From positions 1-14,085 of the forward strand of contig CAZOEL010000118.1 of the NCBI GenBank assembly GCA_964578835.1: DNA of 14,085 nt, given 5' to 3'. The position numbers and the translations under genes are program-made. Shown piece after piece: positions 6,397-13,090 of the stretch; within the stretch, counting starts at the first letter, position 1; each line of letters opens with the position of its first letter. Below the pieces are notes generated by a model. The model was not told where the DNA came from. It ran no database searches and saw only the letters and a program-made list of their open reading frames with translations. The DNA is from CAZOEL01 sp964578835 (lineage in GTDB: Bacteria > Desulfobacterota > Syntrophobacteria > Syntrophobacterales > Syntrophobacteraceae).

Positions 6397-7275
6397 ATGC
6401 TCTTGCCAAAGTTTGATTTCCATGAACCTGCAACCGTAGCCGAAGCCTGTCAGGTGCTGGCTGAATACGGCGTAAAGGCCAAAGTCCTTGCGGGCGGAAC
6501 AGACCTTATGGTCAACATGAAGAAGAAGCTCTTGTCCCCGGAACAACTGGTGTCCGTTTCGAGGATCGAGGAGCTCAAAAAACTCGATTCAGCCTCCGGC
6601 GCGTTGAGGATCGGCGCAGGCTTCACCGTTGCCGATATCGCTGCCTCGGAAGCGATCGCGAAGAATTGGAGCGCGCTCTGCTCGGGAGCGAAGGCGCTGG
6701 GCTCTCCTCTGGTACGCAATCTCGCCACCATTGGCGGAAATCTCGTGACGGCAAGGCCCGCAGCGGATCTCCCCCCGTCCCTGATCTGTTACAGCGCAAA
6801 AGTCGTCTTGAAAAAGAAGGGCTCTGAAAGAACCGTCTCCCTGGATTCATTCTTCCGCGGCGCAGGTCTGACAGAGGTCGCGCCCGATGAGATCATGACC
6901 GAGATCGTAATCGATGCGCCTCCGCCAAACTCGGGAGCGGGCTACATCAATCTCGGCTCTCGAAGCGCCTGCGACTGCAACCTGGTGAATGTGGGCGCTT
7001 TTATCTCATTGGATGGCCCCGGCGGAGCCATCAAGAGCGCCAGAATCGTCATGGGCTGCGTAGGCCCGACACATCTCAGGGCTCCGTCTGCGGAAAAGCT
7101 CCTCATTGGCGAAAAGCCCTCGGAAGATCTCTTTGCGAGAGCGGGAGAAGCCGCCAAGCAGGACTGCACGCCGATAGACGATTTCAGAGGCTCTGCCGCC
7201 TACAAAAAAGACATGGTGGGCGTGCTGACGAAAAGATCGCTCGCCGCAGCCCTCCAAGAGGCGACGAACCGCTAA
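6397..7275 (+). CDS. FAD-binding subunit of a xanthine-dehydrogenase-family molybdenum hydroxylase
   Basis: This 292-residue medium subunit carries electrons between the [2Fe-2S] subunit and the external acceptor through FAD. The FAD-contact motifs are VLAGGTDLM at 30-38 and ATIGGNL at 110-116, followed by ARPAADLPP; the C-terminal CO-dehydrogenase flavoprotein-like domain begins near residue 180. The order FAD, [2Fe-2S], Mo matches many CoxMSL-type operons. In Thauera 4-hydroxybenzoyl-CoA reductase the equivalent HcrB has an extra loop of about 40 residues with four cysteines binding a [4Fe-4S] cluster. This protein is shorter and has no such loop, which weakens assignment to that exact enzyme type. 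The start ATG is set by AAGGAG at 6384-6389, seven bases upstream. The substrate cannot be read from this subunit. Confidence 0.88.
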   Translation: MLLPKFDFHEPATVAEACQVLAEYGVKAKVLAGGTDLMVNMKKKLLSPEQLVSVSRIEELKKLDSASGALRIGAGFTVADIAASEAIAKNWSALCSGAKALGSPLVRNLATIGGNLVTARPAADLPPSLICYSAKVVLKKKGSERTVSLDSFFRGAGLTEVAPDEIMTEIVIDAPPPNSGAGYINLGSRSACDCNLVNVGAFISLDGPGGAIKSARIVMGCVGPTHLRAPSAEKLLIGEKPSEDLFARAGEAAKQDCTPIDDFRGSAAYKKDMVGVLTKRSLAAALQEATNR

Positions 7276-7317
7276 AGATCCATTCCCCGTTCTTATAAGC
7301 TAAGGAGATTGATTGCC

Positions 7318-7776
7318 ATGAAGAAGCTGATCCAGCTAACGATCAACGATAAAGAATATGAAGTGGCCGTAGCGCCGAATCAAACTCTGGTGGATATGCT
7401 CCGGGAGCAACTTAGCCTCACCGGGACCAAGAAGGGATGCGGCGTGGGCGACTGCGGCTCGTGCACCGTCATCATGAACGGCAAAACGGTTAATTCCTGC
7501 CTGGTTTTGGCAATGCAGGCGAATGGAGCCAACATCACGACCATTGAAGGTGTGGAGACAGAGAAGGGATTGCACCCGGTTCAGAAGGCGTTCACGGAAA
7601 AAGGGGCCATTCAGTGCGGGTTCTGTTCCTCTGGAATGATCCTCTCGGCGAAGAACCTGCTTGACAAGAATCCCAAGCCGACCGAAGGCGAGATCAGAAC
7701 CGCCATTTCGGGAAATCTCTGCAGGTGCACGGGATACCAGAAGATTGTCGAGGCCGTAAAGTCTGTCACAGAGTAA
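7318..7776 (+). CDS. [2Fe-2S] subunit of the molybdenum hydroxylase
   Basis: This 152-residue small subunit holds two [2Fe-2S] clusters that link the molybdenum centre and FAD. The plant-ferredoxin-type cluster is bound by C41, C46, C49 and C61 (GCGVGDCGSC). The second, in the C-terminal four-helix domain, is bound by C100, C103, C135 and C137 (CGFC and CRCTGY). All eight ligands are present and the length is normal. I chose the ATG at 7318 because AAGGAGA (7302-7308) lies nine bases upstream; the TTG at 7309 in the same frame touches that site and is unlikely. The gene lies 42 bases after the FAD-subunit stop and 46 bases before the large subunit, so the three form one transcript. The protein is cytoplasmic; no export signal is seen. 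Confidence 0.93.
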   Translation: MKKLIQLTINDKEYEVAVAPNQTLVDMLREQLSLTGTKKGCGVGDCGSCTVIMNGKTVNSCLVLAMQANGANITTIEGVETEKGLHPVQKAFTEKGAIQCGFCSSGMILSAKNLLDKNPKPTEGEIRTAISGNLCRCTGYQKIVEAVKSVTE

Positions 7777-7822
7777 CGCTACCATACCGACGACCCGGTG
7801 ATGCAATGAAGGAGAAAGACAG

Positions 7823-10189
7823 ATGGACCAACATGACGTGATCAACTCGAGGGCGGTCAGGATCGATTCCCCTGACAAGGCGACAGGGCGAGCCATATTC
7901 ATAGATGACATGCGTATGCCCGGAATGCTCTACGGCGCAATGTTGCAGAGCCCTCTGGCGCACGCCAGAATTCGAAGCATAGACACATCCGCAGCAGAAA
8001 GGCTTCCCGGCGTAAAAGCCGTCGTTACATCCAAAGACGCGGGACTGGTGAAATACGGCGTGAGCCCGGCGCGCTATGACGAAACCGTCTTTTGCCACGA
8101 CAAGGTAAGACATGTCGGTGACAACGTGGCGGCTGTCGCGGCGATCGATCTCGAGACGGCCATACATGCCCTTTCCCTTATCAAGGTCGACTACGAAGAG
8201 CTTCCGACGCTCATTACGATCGAACAGGCCATGGCCGACGGGGCGCCGCTCATTCATGAGGATTATCCGCGCAATATCTGCGCCGAGGTCCATCAGGAGT
8301 TCGGCGACGTCGAAGCGGCTTTCAAGGAATGCGATATCATCAAGACGACTTCGTTCGTGAACAAGCGTCAGGACGCAGCCTTCATAGAACCTCAGGGATG
8401 CATCGCCTACTATGACCACTTTGGAAGACTGACCCTCTACTCTTCGACCCAGTCGCCCCATTACGTTCAGCGCACCGTTGCGATGGTGCTGGGATTGCCC
8501 ATCGGCAAGGTGCGAGTGGTAAAGCCATACGTAGGCGCGGGCTTTGGCCCCAAAGCCGCAGCGAACCACCTCGAGCTCGCCGCATGCGTGCTTGCAATGA
8601 AAACCGGAAAGCCGGTCAAGATGAACTTCGAGCGGGAGCAGGTCTTCATGCACAGCCGCTCGCGGCATCAGTTCTTCCACAAGATGACCACCGGCGTCAA
8701 GAAAGACGGCACGATCCTGGCTCTCGATCATGAATGCTACCTGAACGGCGGCGCCTACTCGAGCTTCGGAATCGCCACGGTCTATTACGCGGGCTCCCTG
8801 CTTGGCGGCCCTTACAAGATGCCCAATATGCGATACGACGGATACCGGCTGTTCACCAACCTGCCCGCCTGCGGCGCTCAGCGCGGTCATGGAGGAGTTG
8901 CGGCCCGAGCCTGCTGGGAGCAGCAGCTCGATATGATCGCCGAAGAGCTCGGCATGGACCCCATCGAGCTTCGGCTCAAGAACATGATGGTGGCCGGAGA
9001 TGTCACCTGTAACGAAATGAACATGAGCAGCCTCGGCATGGTCGAAGTCATCGAAGCGGTGCGGGACGGCTCCGGGTGGAACGAGAAGAAAGGCAAGCTC
9101 CCCAAAGGCAAGGGAATTGGCGTAGCCTGCGGCTTCTTTGTATCCGGCGCGGGTTATCCCATCTACCGCTCCGACACTTACCACGGCACAATAGTGATCA
9201 AGCTCACGGAAGACGGCGGAACGGCCATTGTCTACACGGCGTCTGCGGAAATCGGGCAGGGCTCGGACACTACCTTCGCCATGATCGCCGCGGAAGGGCT
9301 GGGCATTCCGCTCGAATGGGTAAGGCTCGAATCGGGCGATACGGACTTTGGAGTCGACCTCGGAGCCTATTCGAGCCGTCAGACGCTCATGACCGGCCAG
9401 GCGACCAAGGAAGCCGCCGAGGATGTGAAGCGGCAGGTGCTGGAAGCTCTCTCCAAAGAGCTCAATGTTCCTGTCGAAAACATGGACATTAAGAAGGGCG
9501 TGATCGTCTTCAAGGGAGAAAAGCCCGATTTCAGCGCCATGAGAACCCGCTACATCAAAGAGCACCGAGGCTGGACAGACAACCCCAAGCCGGAAGAGGA
9601 GCTCTCGTTCAAGGAAGCCTCCCGAATCGCCTTCCTCGCCAAAGGAAGCATCGTGGGAACGGGCAAATACAAGCCGCCGGAGCTTGGAGGCAAGCACAAG
9701 GGCGCGGCCGTTGGCACTTCGCCCGCCTACGGATGCTCCGCTCAGGTGGTCGAGCTCAGTGTGGACGAAGAAACCGGCAAGATTCATATTGAAAAAATGA
9801 CGGACGCACACGACTGCGGAAAAGCCATCAACCGCACCTCTGTGGAGGCTCAGATGCAGGGCTCTCTCTCCATGGGCATTGGCGAGGCGCTGTATGAAGA
9901 AGTCAAGTTCAACGACAAGGGGCAGATTCTCAATGCCGACCTGGCGGAGTACAAGATCCCCAGCGCGCTGGATATGCCTGATATTGAAGCCATCATAGTG
10001 GAGAGCGCAGAGCCGAACGGGCCGTTCGGGGCGAAAGAGGTCGGGGAAGGCGCCATCATGCCCACCATACCCGCCATTCTGAACGCCGTCTATGACGCCA
10101 TAGGAGTGAGGATCTTCGAGCTTCCCTTGACCGCTGAAAGAGTGTACACAGCAATTAAGGAATACAAGGAAAAGAACAAAAGCAGTTAA
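7823..10189 (+). CDS. Molybdopterin-binding large subunit, possibly 4-hydroxybenzoyl-CoA reductase alpha-like
   Basis: This 788-residue catalytic subunit of the xanthine dehydrogenase family binds molybdopterin cytosine dinucleotide or a related cofactor. Domain I covers roughly residues 10-120 (KATGRAIFIDD start). Cofactor-binding motifs are VGAGFGPK at 237-244, the AQRGHGG loop at 352-358, EIGQGSD at 476-482 and SSRQTLMTGQA at 517-527. The catalytic glutamate is E742 in KEVGEGA, where the family has GVGE. There is no AYxCSFR loop, so it is not a form I CO dehydrogenase. The GSLLGGPYKMPNMRYDGYR region and nearby bamBC suggest a reductase acting on an aromatic CoA ester, with 4-hydroxybenzoyl-CoA as the best guess. 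Other hydroxylases remain possible, and the FAD subunit lacks the HcrB cluster loop. AAGGAG (7809-7814) precedes the ATG. Confidence 0.88.
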   Translation: MDQHDVINSRAVRIDSPDKATGRAIFIDDMRMPGMLYGAMLQSPLAHARIRSIDTSAAERLPGVKAVVTSKDAGLVKYGVSPARYDETVFCHDKVRHVGDNVAAVAAIDLETAIHALSLIKVDYEELPTLITIEQAMADGAPLIHEDYPRNICAEVHQEFGDVEAAFKECDIIKTTSFVNKRQDAAFIEPQGCIAYYDHFGRLTLYSSTQSPHYVQRTVAMVLGLPIGKVRVVKPYVGAGFGPKAAANHLELAACVLAMKTGKPVKMNFEREQVFMHSRSRHQFFHKMTTGVKKDGTILALDHECYLNGGAYSSFGIATVYYAGSLLGGPYKMPNMRYDGYRLFTNLPACGAQRGHGGVAARACWEQQLDMIAEELGMDPIELRLKNMMVAGDVTCNEMNMSSLGMVEVIEAVRDGSGWNEKKGKLPKGKGIGVACGFFVSGAGYPIYRSDTYHGTIVIKLTEDGGTAIVYTASAEIGQGSDTTFAMIAAEGLGIPLEWVRLESGDTDFGVDLGAYSSRQTLMTGQATKEAAEDVKRQVLEALSKELNVPVENMDIKKGVIVFKGEKPDFSAMRTRYIKEHRGWTDNPKPEEELSFKEASRIAFLAKGSIVGTGKYKPPELGGKHKGAAVGTSPAYGCSAQVVELSVDEETGKIHIEKMTDAHDCGKAINRTSVEAQMQGSLSMGIGEALYEEVKFNDKGQILNADLAEYKIPSALDMPDIEAIIVESAEPNGPFGAKEVGEGAIMPTIPAILNAVYDAIGVRIFELPLTAERVYTAIKEYKEKNKSS

Positions 10190-10204
10190 GGCGTTAGGAT
10201 AGAT

Positions 10205-10239
10205 GTCTCCAGCAGGGAGCCCCGCTCCTTGTTGGAGAC
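10205..10239 (+). other. Strong 16-bp hairpin between the hydroxylase and MoaD-like genes
   Basis: Bases 10205-10220 pair with 10224-10239 over the full 16 bp (two G-U pairs) around a CCC loop. No T-run follows; the next bases are AAAGTTT and then the ribosome binding site of the MoaD-like gene (10247-10252). It starts 16 bases after the large-subunit stop. It is more likely a transcript-processing or stability element, separating high hydroxylase expression from low accessory expression, than a terminator. Confidence 0.55.
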
Positions 10240-10257
10240 AAAGTTTAAGGAGCATGA

Positions 10258-10470
10258 GTGCAGGCAATGAAAATCATCGCCAACGACCTCGAGATGGAAG
10301 CGCCTTCCGGAACGACCGTCGCACAGCTTCTCGACATGCTGGGCGAACCGCCGAGGCCCGACATGATCGTTGAAATCAACCGAAGGTTTATCCACCTCAA
10401 AGATTACGCAAGCACTGTTATCAGCGAAGGGGACAAGATTGAAACCATCACCCTCGATTTCGGCGGATAG
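10258..10470 (+). CDS. MoaD/ThiS-like small sulfur carrier protein
   Basis: This 70-residue beta-grasp protein ends in the diglycine (FGG) that marks sulfur carriers of the MoaD/ThiS family, whose C-terminus is adenylated and then turned into a thiocarboxylate. The pattern GTTVAQLLDML (residues 19-29), IVEINRRFI and the TLDFGG end fit the family; the length is normal for ThiS (about 65-70) and short for MoaD (about 80). The GTG at 10258 has AAGGAG (10247-10252) five bases upstream; the in-frame ATG at 10267 would give 67 residues starting MKIIAN, but with a longer gap to the ribosome binding site. The next gene encodes an E1-like activating enzyme, its expected partner. Placement after a molybdenum hydroxylase favours a cofactor role over thiamine synthesis, but this is inferred. 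Confidence 0.8.
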   Translation: MQAMKIIANDLEMEAPSGTTVAQLLDMLGEPPRPDMIVEINRRFIHLKDYASTVISEGDKIETITLDFGG

Positions 10471-10585
10471 ACGAATCGCTCCTGCAAGGCGCAACTTCAA
10501 TGCCTGAACGGAGGAGCTCTCGCCGGACCTGATAAAGCGCAAACGCAATGATTGAGCGATCAGCGACAAAGTGAAAGCAGCAATA

Positions 10586-10593
10586 TGACATAA
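10586..10593 (+). promoter_or_regulatory. Half-site TGACATAA ahead of the E1-like gene
   Basis: The bases TATGACATAA before the E1-like start match the right half of the 18-bp motif (copies A and D) exactly over TGACATAA. The left half is not conserved. It lies 14 bases before the ATG and is at most a weak or partial site. Confidence 0.2.
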
Positions 10594-10607
10594 ACGAGAA
10601 AAGCGCG

Positions 10608-11411
10608 ATGACAGACGATGAAATAACGAGATACAAACGGCAGATGCAGTTGCCCGGCGTTGGAGAAGAAGGGCAGGTCAAGCTTCTGCAGGCAAAGGTC
10701 CTCATCGTGGGCGCGGGAGGCCTCGGCAGCCCGATCGCCGTTTACCTCGCAGCGGCAGGCGTAGGAACCCTTGGCATCGTCGACTACGACATCGTCTCCC
10801 TAAGCAACATCCACAGGCAGGTGCTTTATGGAACCTCTGATGTGGGCAGCCCCAAAACCGAAGCGGCGATGGAAATGCTGCGCCGAATCAATCCCTATGT
10901 GACCGTCATCGCCTATCAAGAGAAGCTCACCCCCGGAAACGCGCTGAAGCTTATTGAAGCCTACGATATCGTCGTCGATGGATCAGACAATTTCGAAACC
11001 AAATTTCTCCTGAATGACGCAGCTTTTTTTGCAGGCAAGCCTTATGTGTTTGGAGGGGCAGTCGGCTTTGGAGGCCAGAGCAGCGTCTTTTTTCCCAAGA
11101 AGGGCGGGCCGTGCCTTCGCTGCATGTTCCCCGAGATTCCGTCTTCCAGCGAGATGGCTGCGCCAGGAGGGGTCCCCGTGCTCGGGACGGTTCCCGGGCA
11201 AATCGGCTTGATTCAGGCGGGAGAAGTTCTCAAGCTGATTCTGGGAATCGGAAAACCGCTTATTGGACGCTTTCTTGTTTACAATTACCTGGAGTCCGAT
11301 TTCAGAGCCGTTACCGTCAATAGGGACGCAGCCTGCCCACTCTGCGGCGAGAACCCGAGGATCGCCTGCTTGTCGGGAAGCCGCTCAAGCCAAGCCGACA
11401 ACGCCCAATAA
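10608..11411 (+). CDS. ThiF/MoeB-family E1-like adenylyltransferase
   Basis: This 267-residue protein is predicted to adenylate the C-terminal glycine of the MoaD/ThiS-like carrier encoded just upstream. It has the nucleotide-binding loop GAGGLGSP at 35-42, the Mg-ATP motif DYDIVSLSNIHRQ at 59-71, the conserved DGSDNFETKFLLND at 124-137, and two CxxC zinc pairs, C169/C172 and C243/C246. The segment around 184-200 (AAPGGVPVLGTVPGQIG) aligns with CxEAGVLGPLPGVIG of MoeB and ThiF, but the cysteine is replaced by alanine. MoeB does not need that cysteine while ThiF-type sulfur relay does, so a MoeB-like mode is favoured. There is no rhodanese domain. The gene is 137 bases after the carrier gene on the same strand, and its ribosome binding site is weak. 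Confidence 0.85.
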   Translation: MTDDEITRYKRQMQLPGVGEEGQVKLLQAKVLIVGAGGLGSPIAVYLAAAGVGTLGIVDYDIVSLSNIHRQVLYGTSDVGSPKTEAAMEMLRRINPYVTVIAYQEKLTPGNALKLIEAYDIVVDGSDNFETKFLLNDAAFFAGKPYVFGGAVGFGGQSSVFFPKKGGPCLRCMFPEIPSSSEMAAPGGVPVLGTVPGQIGLIQAGEVLKLILGIGKPLIGRFLVYNYLESDFRAVTVNRDAACPLCGENPRIACLSGSRSSQADNAQ

Positions 11412-11448
11412 GGCATCAATAGACGGCTCAAGATCTTTCCCGCAATTA

Positions 11449-11844
11449 CTACTCATCAAGCGGCTCCTCTCGCTCAATGGTTGGCATATCGCGGTATTGT
11501 TTAACAAAGGCGCTAAGCGTTTCCGCCTGCTTCTCCATATAGTCGACCCAGATGGCAAGCATTTCCTTGCCTTCCTGCGTCAGACGGTAAGTCCTTTTGG
11601 CTGGCCCGGCGCCCTCCGTCTCCCACTCGGACGAAACCAGACCGTCCTCCTCTAATTGGCGCAAATGCCGGTAAATCATTCCAGGCGGCGCCTGACCTTC
11701 CACAAAACCATACCTCTGGATGCTTTGGATCAGTTCATATCCGTAAGAAGGCTTCAGATAGAGTCCGAGCAATATAGAAGGCTGCATGTAGCGCTCTCGC
11801 TTGCCCTGCTGCGGTTTCGCTTTTTGATTTTTTCTTTCCGACAT
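11449..11844 (-). CDS. PadR-family transcriptional regulator
   Basis: This 131-residue protein has the PadR winged helix: ILLGLYLKPSYGYELIQSI (residues 24-42), then GMIYRHLRQLEEDGLVSSEW with the typical Y-hLrqLE-GLv pattern, and the wing PAKRTYRLTQEGKEML. A short C-terminal helix for dimerisation follows, as in the small PadR subfamily. PadR proteins are repressors, first known from phenolic-acid responses, which suits an aromatic-degradation locus, though the ligand here is unknown. The 19-residue Lys/Arg/Gln-rich start is unusual; M20 (MQPSILLGL) is an alternative start that resembles typical PadR N-termini. The gene is divergent from the 78-residue protein gene at 11948, and a palindrome between them is the likely operator. 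It is convergent with the E1-like gene. Confidence 0.88.
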   Translation of the reverse strand: MSERKNQKAKPQQGKRERYMQPSILLGLYLKPSYGYELIQSIQRYGFVEGQAPPGMIYRHLRQLEEDGLVSSEWETEGAGPAKRTYRLTQEGKEMLAIWVDYMEKQAETLSAFVKQYRDMPTIEREEPLDE

Positions 11845-11852
11845 ATCTTTTA

Positions 11853-11881
11853 TTGACCTATATCCTTGAAGGATATATATT
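11853..11881 (+). promoter_or_regulatory. Sigma70-type promoter for the 78-residue protein gene
   Basis: TTGACC (11853-11858) and TATATT (11876-11881) are each one base from consensus with the ideal 17-base spacer. Transcription would start near 11888, about 60 bases before the ATG at 11948. The spacer is almost entirely filled by the palindrome at 11859-11877. Confidence 0.6.
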
Positions 11882-11884
11882 CAA
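11857..11884 (-). promoter_or_regulatory. Overlapping minus-strand promoter candidate for padR
   Basis: On the minus strand, TTGAAT (11884-11879) and TATAGG (11862-11857) are 16 bases apart. It overlaps the divergent promoter and the palindrome. It would give a leader of only a few bases before the padR ATG at 11844. Confidence 0.35.
11859..11877. promoter_or_regulatory. Palindromic operator candidate for the PadR regulator
   Basis: TATATCCTT-G-AAGGATATA is a perfect 9+9 bp palindrome centred on 11868. It lies within the spacer of the plus-strand promoter and within the minus-strand one, so a dimer bound here could repress both padR and the 78-residue protein gene. It is close to padR, as expected for self-regulation. 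Confidence 0.6.
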
Positions 11885-11947
11885 AACGAATGCGGGCGCG
11901 TTCCGCCCTGCTTTGATCCACCATCAGCAATCGTAAAGGAGGAAGCC

Positions 11948-12184
11948 ATGCCCACTATTTTTGTTCGTGAGAGGCGCAAAATCGAACCCGGCGAAAAGAA
12001 GCCGCGCTACCGCGTCGTCGCCGTCCATGACCTCAATCTTAAAATATATGTAGAGCACGTCCGTAAAAAAGAGTTGGAGGAGCTCGCCAAAATCACGGGG
12101 GCCGACATCGTTTTCCTCAAGAGCGGCAAAGACGAGAAGGAGAATAAGAAGCAGGCGACAGAAAGCGGCGAGCAGACCGAGTAG
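11948..12184 (+). CDS. Small charged protein of unknown function (78 residues)
   Basis: I do not recognise a family. The protein has a basic start (MPTIFVRERRKIEPGEKKPR), a compact middle that predicts as beta-alpha-beta (YRVVAVHDLNLKIYVEH, then KKELEELAKITGADIVFLK at about residues 40-58), and a charged tail rich in Lys, Glu and Gln that is probably disordered. There are no cysteines, membrane segments or signal peptide. It is surely translated: AAAGGAGG (11936-11943) lies just before the ATG, and a good promoter with a PadR-type palindrome lies upstream. It is convergent with the MosB-like storage protein gene, 45 bases away. A role with PadR-sensed aromatics or with metal storage is only a guess from position. 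Confidence 0.7.
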   Translation: MPTIFVRERRKIEPGEKKPRYRVVAVHDLNLKIYVEHVRKKELEELAKITGADIVFLKSGKDEKENKKQATESGEQTE

Positions 12185-12229
12185 GCCGCCTGCTTCAGAT
12201 TGATCCTCCCGCAATAGCCAACCGGCGCG

Positions 12230-13090
12230 CTACTCCTCTTTGTAGATTATGGTGCCCACATGCTTGCCGGCCAGGGCAGCGAGGATATGCTCCGGATGAT
12301 TCAACGCATCGATGATCTGGAGCTCCTTGAGGCACTTTGCTCGCTGGAGCAGGGTTAGAATGGGCCTCTCAATGATGAGATCGTCAAGGTCCAGCTCAAG
12401 GAGCTCCTTTGCTGAAATCCGATCGTAGAACCGTAAATTCTTGCGCTCCGCTTCGGCGACTTTTTTGGGATCGTTGCTAAAAAGCCCTCTTTCGTCTTTG
12501 AGATAGATGAGTGAGCGAGCGCCAATGTTCTCAGCCAGCAGAAACGCTCCACAGTCCGTTCGATGTGGCGGAATGGAGCCGTATTCGGCGGGATGCTCAA
12601 AAAAGCCATAGGGCGGAATGCCGTAAGTGATGGGAAGATAGCCTAGCCGGCAAAACATGGTGAGCTGCTCGAGGTTATCTCCATGACCGATTTTGACTCC
12701 GCCATGCTTGTTTAAGAGAACGCTCATTATCTCGGCATTCTGCCAGGACACCTTATCTCCGAGCTTTGAAAGCACGCCGGTGGGCATGCCAAGATCCAGT
12801 CCGATATTGTAAACATGCCTTGCGCGGGTCCCTCCGCCAGTCATCAAAATAATCTTGTATTCATCCTTCGCCTGAACCAGCACATCAACGATCGGCAAAA
12901 CCGCTTTCGCTCCCCGGTCGATAATGCTCTGCCCTCCGATCTTGATGACATTGACGTCGGGCTGCATGCGAAAATACTCTTTGGCCTCGGTACTCTTCAG
13001 AAATTCTTTACTCACCAGGGATTCGCCCATTAGCGGGGATTCGATGTGGAGCCTGCCTTTGTCACTTTCTTCTTTCACAAGTTTCGACAT
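12230..13090 (-). CDS. Molybdenum storage protein subunit (MosB-like), amino acid kinase fold
   Basis: In Azotobacter the MosA/MosB hexamer stores molybdate or tungstate as polyoxometal clusters in an ATP-dependent way. This 286-residue protein resembles those subunits, MosB most. Motifs are VIKIGGQSIIDRGAKAVLP at 48-66, TGGGTRARH at 84-92, the GMPTGVL and WQNAEIMSVLL region, IPPHRTDCGAFLLAE at 173-187, KDERGLFSNDP at 198-208, and a C-terminal GKHVGTIIY. UMP kinase has the same fold, but IPPHRTDxGxFLLAE and HVGTII are storage-protein features. The N-terminal 45 residues are charged and somewhat longer than in Azotobacter. Only one subunit gene is seen here, so the particle may be a homomer or the partner lies elsewhere. 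GAGGAG precedes the ATG. In this setting it would supply metal for the tungsten or molybdenum enzymes. No diazotrophy gene is in the window. Confidence 0.8.
   Translation of the reverse strand: MSKLVKEESDKGRLHIESPLMGESLVSKEFLKSTEAKEYFRMQPDVNVIKIGGQSIIDRGAKAVLPIVDVLVQAKDEYKIILMTGGGTRARHVYNIGLDLGMPTGVLSKLGDKVSWQNAEIMSVLLNKHGGVKIGHGDNLEQLTMFCRLGYLPITYGIPPYGFFEHPAEYGSIPPHRTDCGAFLLAENIGARSLIYLKDERGLFSNDPKKVAEAERKNLRFYDRISAKELLELDLDDLIIERPILTLLQRAKCLKELQIIDALNHPEHILAALAGKHVGTIIYKEE

Noticed and set aside
7823..10189. Form I carbon monoxide dehydrogenase large subunit
   Set aside because: The AYxCSFR active-site loop is absent; the equivalent region reads ACGAQRGHGG.
7766..10267. An 833-codon open frame on the minus strand opposite the molybdenum subunit gene
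   Set aside because: It mirrors the codon bias of the real gene, has no recognisable motif, and its reading direction conflicts with the FAD, [2Fe-2S], Mo operon and its ribosome binding sites.
12230..13090. UMP kinase
   Set aside because: The fold is shared, but the IPPHRTDxGAFLLAE and GKHVGTII motifs match molybdenum storage proteins instead.
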